Both the position numbers and the translations under genes were made by a program. The notes under the pieces are model-generated. The model saw only the letters and a program-made list of their open reading frames with translations, had not been told where the DNA came from and searched no databases. Positions 59,832 through 64,000 of a stretch of 64,000 bases of DNA are shown one piece after another; within the stretch, counting starts at the first letter, position 1, and the number at the start of each line of letters is the position of its first letter. Source of the DNA: Deltaproteobacteria bacterium (lineage in GTDB: Bacteria > Myxococcota_A > UBA796 > SXON01); the NCBI GenBank assembly GCA_947486185.1, contig CANKTH010000004.1:1-64000 (forward strand). Reading direction: 5' to 3'.

Positions 59832-60157
59832 TCGTCGACCTCCAGAGCTGCACCGGCTGTCACGCCTGTGAGGTCGCGTGTAAACAGGAGCATCGTTACC
59901 GGGTCGATCAGTGGGGCATCAAGGTTGCCCAGATCGGGCCCTATCACGGTCGTGGCGACCGGTGGACCTGGACTTTTGTGCCAACGCCGACGGATCTCTG
60001 TAACCTGTGTCGGCATCTGACCGTCAAGGGCCAAGCCCCGAGCTGTGTACATCACTGCCCCACCAAGTGTATCGAGGTGGTGGAAGGGCCGGAGGCGGTC
60101 GCCGACGCCGTGCGTCTCGTCTCGGGCAGCGATCGATGGGTGTTTTTCAACAAATGA
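59813..60157 (+). CDS. 4Fe-4S dicluster ferredoxin (DmsB/NrfC-like, short)
   Basis: CTGCHACEVACKQEH and CNLCRH...CVHHCPTKCIEV. Confidence 0.9.
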   Translation: MAERGLIVDLQSCTGCHACEVACKQEHRYRVDQWGIKVAQIGPYHGRGDRWTWTFVPTPTDLCNLCRHLTVKGQAPSCVHHCPTKCIEVVEGPEAVADAVRLVSGSDRWVFFNK

Positions 60158-61527
60158 GCAGGGTCCTCCTCGTTCAGGCGCCGCTCGGCCGTAAGGAGCC
60201 GCCCGTCTTGCCGCTCGGCCTCGCGTGGTTGGCGTCGGGGCTGCCGGCCGACCAGCCGGTCGCCATCTACGATCCCAATGTGGATGAGCGACCGGTGGAG
60301 GAGGTGATCGACACCTTCCGGCCCGACGTGGTCGGGGTTTCGTTGAGGAACATCGACACCACACAATACAAGGACCCGTACTGCTTCTTCTCCCACTTCC
60401 GTCCGATGGTGCAGCGCATACGCCGCAAGGTGGGACCGGAGACGCCGATCGTGGTGGGTGGCGCCGGCTTCAGCCTGTTCGGCGAGGCGGTGATGCGCCG
60501 CGTGCCTGAGATCCACTACGGGGTCCACCTGGAGGGAGAGCTCACCTTCGCGCGTCTGCTTGGGGCGCTGGAACCTGGCGGTCAACCTGAAGCGGTGCCG
60601 GGAGTGTACCGGCGGGTCGGCGAGGAGGTCCGGTTCTCGGGACCGGGGCCGCGCGCGGTGTTGACCGAACACCGACCCCGGCTCGATCTCGTCGACGTCA
60701 AGCGCTACGCCCCCTACGCCAAGAACTACGCGATCGGCATCCAGACCAAACGAGGCTGTGTGCTGGCGTGCGCCTACTGTACCTATGTCACGCTGAGCGG
60801 CAGTCAGCTCAGGCTACGTTCGCCTGACGAGGTGGTGGACGAGGTGGAGTGGTACGTGCGCGAGCACAACATCACCGAAGTCTTTTTCGCGGACACCGTC
60901 TTCAATCTCCCTCCGTCCCATGCCCGGGCCATCGTCGAGCGCTTGATCGAGCGAAAGGTGCAGGTCCGCTGGCGCGCCTATCATAACGAACGGACCTTGG
61001 ACGCAGACTATATGCGCCTCGCGGTGGAGTCCGGCTGCACCGAGTTCACCTTCTCTCCCGATGCCTGGAGCCAACGTTCGTTGACCTACCTGCAGAAGAA
61101 CGTCCGGCAGGAGGACATCTTGCGTAGCTTGGAGCTCGTCCGCGCTACGCCCGGCGCCTGCGCCAACTACAACTTCATGATCGGCCTGCCCGGCCAGGAT
61201 CTTCGGGAGCTCGCGGGTATGCTGCGCTTCTACGCCTATGCACGGCGGCAACTGGGTCGCCGGTTGTGCGGCTTTCGGCTGGCTTATGTGCGGGTGGAAC
61301 CCGGGACCCCGCTCCATGTTCGGCTCTACGGGCAGGCCGACCCCGCCGGCCTGCTCCCGGACGGGGAGCAGGATCTGCGCCGGCTCTTCCAGACGCGCAC
61401 CGGCGACGCGCTGATGGACCGTTTTTGTACCCTCACCCAGGTACATCTCTGGCCCCTGTCCCGCCGCCCACTGCCTCAAGCGGGCGACGAACGACGCGGG
61501 CACCTCCGAGGGGTGTTCGATGTCTGA
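60154..61527 (+). CDS. B12-binding domain radical SAM protein
   Basis: VLLVQAPLGRKEPPVLPLGLAWLASGL cobalamin-type N-domain; TKRGCVLACAYCTYV radical SAM motif; start overlaps ferredoxin stop. Confidence 0.9.
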   Translation: MSRVLLVQAPLGRKEPPVLPLGLAWLASGLPADQPVAIYDPNVDERPVEEVIDTFRPDVVGVSLRNIDTTQYKDPYCFFSHFRPMVQRIRRKVGPETPIVVGGAGFSLFGEAVMRRVPEIHYGVHLEGELTFARLLGALEPGGQPEAVPGVYRRVGEEVRFSGPGPRAVLTEHRPRLDLVDVKRYAPYAKNYAIGIQTKRGCVLACAYCTYVTLSGSQLRLRSPDEVVDEVEWYVREHNITEVFFADTVFNLPPSHARAIVERLIERKVQVRWRAYHNERTLDADYMRLAVESGCTEFTFSPDAWSQRSLTYLQKNVRQEDILRSLELVRATPGACANYNFMIGLPGQDLRELAGMLRFYAYARRQLGRRLCGFRLAYVRVEPGTPLHVRLYGQADPAGLLPDGEQDLRRLFQTRTGDALMDRFCTLTQVHLWPLSRRPLPQAGDERRGHLRGVFDV

Positions 61528-62947
61528 GATTCGCGGCGAGGTTCGTGCTTTTGATCGCTTTCACACGGTGTACCGTCGCGGCGACGATGTCGCGGTGGTG
61601 CATCAGCTGAGCTTACAGAAGCTGTTCTTGAAGCGGGCCGACTGGGAGGGCCACGAAGCGACGCACCTGTCGAGATTCCGACCGTTTGACCTGGTGAAGC
61701 CGGCCACTCGCCCACGCGTGCTTCAGGCCGTGCTCACCCAGGCCTGCAACTACCGATGCGGCTATTGCACCGTGTTCAACAACGAGCAGCCGGCGGCGGG
61801 TCAGACGATGTCGATGGAGGTCGTCGACCAGGTCGCGACCTTGTTCAACGACACCGTCCGCGCGGGGAACGGCCTGTTGATCCTTCATGGTGGCGAGCCG
61901 CTCCTCAACTGGAAGGGGCTCACCCGGCTGGTCGAGCAGACCTGTTCCAACACGGTCCTGTTCACCAACGGGAGCCTTCTGTCGCCCGAGAAGGCCCGCT
62001 GGTTGGCGGCCCACGACGTCAACGTGATCGTGAGCATCGACGGCCTCCCCGACGTCCACGACCAACAACGCCGCGATACGGCGGGAAACACGACCTCCGA
62101 GCGTACGTTCGCCGGATTCCAGACGGCCCGCGACGCCGGGTGTGTCACCGGCATCTCGCTCGTGCTCGGGCCGCACAACCGGCACCGGCTCGTCGATACC
62201 GCGGCCGAGGTATTGGACCGCCTCTCCCCCGACTCTCTCGGGGTCAACCTCCCGCATTACGCCGAGAACTATTCCAGCTGCGAGATGGACGTGGACCGCT
62301 ATGCCGCCGACATGGTGGCGCTGTTCAGGCTGGCAAAAGCAAGGAACCTCTACCTTTATCCCGTCACCAAGTATGTCAAACATCTGGTGCAGGAGCGGTT
62401 CAAGTGGTTCGACTGCTCGGCGATGGGCGAGAAGCTGGTCGTGTTTCCGAATGGTACCTTGTCCAACTGTATCAACCGCACGGAGACCGTGCCTGCGAGC
62501 GAGGCGGGCCAGGTGCTCGACGTGTGGCAACATGAGCTCCCTATCTACGATCCCGCCTGCCGCGGCTGTCATGCCCTGGCGATCTGTGGAGGAGGCTGTA
62601 TCTACGACGGCAAATCGTTCAAGGCCTCCGCCGCGGGCGAGCCGATGGGCGACGCGCTGCGGCCGAGTCGGAGCGCGCCGCCCGCCGCGTGGGATCAGTG
62701 GGCGCCCCCAGCGTTCGCCGGGACGGAGCCCGCCCGAGGGGCGTGTGACTCCCACGGCTTCGATCTTCGTTTTTGCCGAACCTCGCTCGCGTTGATGGAG
62801 GCGATGGTCTGGGACATGTTCGATGAGTTCGGCTACGGCATGCCGACGGTCGCCGAGCTCGAGGCGCGCTACCAGTGCTTCTTGAGCCAGCCGGCGGGCA
62901 GCCGCGGCCTGCGTATCGGGATCGGCCACGAGACGATGGATGCCTGA
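61520..62947 (+). CDS. Radical SAM/SPASM protein with atypical insertion
   Basis: QACNYRCGYCTVF, LILHGGEPLLNWKG, CRGCHALAICGGGCIYDGKSF then about 47-residue insertion then DLRFC. Confidence 0.88.
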   Translation: MSEIRGEVRAFDRFHTVYRRGDDVAVVHQLSLQKLFLKRADWEGHEATHLSRFRPFDLVKPATRPRVLQAVLTQACNYRCGYCTVFNNEQPAAGQTMSMEVVDQVATLFNDTVRAGNGLLILHGGEPLLNWKGLTRLVEQTCSNTVLFTNGSLLSPEKARWLAAHDVNVIVSIDGLPDVHDQQRRDTAGNTTSERTFAGFQTARDAGCVTGISLVLGPHNRHRLVDTAAEVLDRLSPDSLGVNLPHYAENYSSCEMDVDRYAADMVALFRLAKARNLYLYPVTKYVKHLVQERFKWFDCSAMGEKLVVFPNGTLSNCINRTETVPASEAGQVLDVWQHELPIYDPACRGCHALAICGGGCIYDGKSFKASAAGEPMGDALRPSRSAPPAAWDQWAPPAFAGTEPARGACDSHGFDLRFCRTSLALMEAMVWDMFDEFGYGMPTVAELEARYQCFLSQPAGSRGLRIGIGHETMDA

Positions 62948-63785
62948 GCTCGCGTGCGGATTTCGCACCAGCGGGTGGCGGATGTGGCCGCTCGACCTGT
63001 GTTTGTCGGAGCTGCGAACCATGGGCTACTCCGCGGTGGAGCTTTGCCTCGAGCACCCGGACGTCGCGCCACGGACCCTCGACAGCGCGCGCTGCGAGGC
63101 GGTCGCGGAGCAGCTCTCGGGGCTCCGGCTCTCATCCGTCAGCTTCCACGGCAAGCGTGAGCACCCGGCCTTGAAAGCGGAGTATACGCGCCTTCTCATC
63201 GACGGTGCAGTCCGCCTGCGTAGCGCGGGAGCGCCGAGCGACACCGTGGTGATCGCGCCGCCCGAGCGGCGCAAGCGCGACGACGCCCGCGAGCACCAAC
63301 GGCGATTCATGGAGTTGGTCCGCCTGTTACGCGAGCTCTGCCCGGTGGCCGCCGACGCGGGGCTGTTCCTGGCGGTCGAGCCCGAGCCGGACACCGTGGT
63401 GCACGGTGGCGCGGACCTGGATCGCCTATTGGACGCGGTGGGCCATGACGCGCTCCGGGTCAACCTCGACGTCGGCCATACGTTCTTGACCGAGCCCGAC
63501 CCCCTCGCGGAGATTCGCCGCCTTTCGGGCCGGCTTGCCGGTGTGCACGTCGAGGGCATGGCGCGAGGGGTCCATAAGCACCTGCTGCCCGGCGAGGGAG
63601 ACCTGGACCTGCCGGCGGCGCTCGCCACCTTGTGGGAGGTGGGCTATCGCCGCCCGGTGGTGGTCGATCTTTTCGACATCCAGGACGATCCGCCGGCGCA
63701 CGCCGACGCGGCGTTACGGGGGCTTCATCGGTGCCTTCAGGCGGCGGCGTTTGTTCCGCTCGGCCCCGCGGCCCTCTCCGCATGA
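62940..63785 (+). CDS. Xylose isomerase-like TIM barrel (AP endonuclease 2 family) protein
   Basis: VELCLEHPDV, LFLAVEPEPDTVVHG, LRVNLDVGHTFLTEPDPLAEIRRLSGRLAGVHVEGM. Confidence 0.82.
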   Translation: MPELACGFRTSGWRMWPLDLCLSELRTMGYSAVELCLEHPDVAPRTLDSARCEAVAEQLSGLRLSSVSFHGKREHPALKAEYTRLLIDGAVRLRSAGAPSDTVVIAPPERRKRDDAREHQRRFMELVRLLRELCPVAADAGLFLAVEPEPDTVVHGGADLDRLLDAVGHDALRVNLDVGHTFLTEPDPLAEIRRLSGRLAGVHVEGMARGVHKHLLPGEGDLDLPAALATLWEVGYRRPVVVDLFDIQDDPPAHADAALRGLHRCLQAAAFVPLGPAALSA

Positions 63786-64000
63786 GCCTCCCGCCGCTCT
63801 CCGAGCTCCGGGCGGTGTGTCAGGCGCCGGTCCGCGCCGCGGCGCACCGACACGACCCCTTGTATCGGGCGATGTCGATCCATGTCACGCGCGTGATGGT
63901 CTGGTTGGGGGTGTCGGCCCACGCCGTGACGGTGGTCTCCCTGGGGCTCGGCCTCGCCGCTGCCGGTCTGTTGCTCGAGCCGACCGGTCCCCGGCTGATC
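63782..64000 (+). CDS. CDP-alcohol phosphatidyltransferase, N-terminal part (runs off window)
   Basis: ATGA overlap with the previous gene; translation MSLPPLSELRAVCQAPVRAAAHRHDPLYRAMSIHVTRVMVWLGVSAHAVTVVSLGLGLAAAGLLLEPTGPRLI matches the family N-terminus; not in ORF track because it is open at the edge. Confidence 0.7.
   Translation, partial: MSLPPLSELRAVCQAPVRAAAHRHDPLYRAMSIHVTRVMVWLGVSAHAVTVVSLGLGLAAAGLLLEPTGPRLI

Noticed and set aside
52997-62947. RiPP biosynthetic cluster with precursor peptide
   Set aside because: SPASM proteins suggest RiPPs, but genes overlap and no convincing small precursor ORF was seen in the gaps; cannot exclude one outside the window.

Overview
High-GC bacterial chromosome segment. 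Lipoproteins with acidic linkers, MopE/FG-GAP/TSP3 proteins, MYXO-CTERM-like tails and an FHA-sigma54 regulator suggest Myxococcota or a relative (inference). No rRNA, tRNA, CRISPR array or transposase was recognised. Strongest candidates for undescribed biology: (1) a tightly coupled five-gene operon at 5839-13604 with two BrxD/DUF2791-like P-loop ATPases, an Lhr/BrxHI-like helicase with an atypical motif II (EELQ) and two proteins I cannot assign, with no PglX/PglZ; (2) a divergent, largely overlapping redox/radical-SAM cluster at about 52997-64000 (molybdoenzyme, methyltransferase, four radical-SAM enzymes including one B12-type, dicluster ferredoxin, nucleotidyltransferase, TIM-barrel protein, CDP-alcohol phosphatidyltransferase running off the end); (3) two otherwise intact exported-protein genes each interrupted by one in-frame TAG in an acidic Asp/Glu context; (4) a deoxyhypusine-synthase-family gene overlapping a CHAD-domain gene, near potABCD. 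The rest is ordinary: M16 peptidases, radC, LysR, EamA, VOC proteins, an adenylate cyclase and similar. All domain calls are by eye from motifs; no database search was run.
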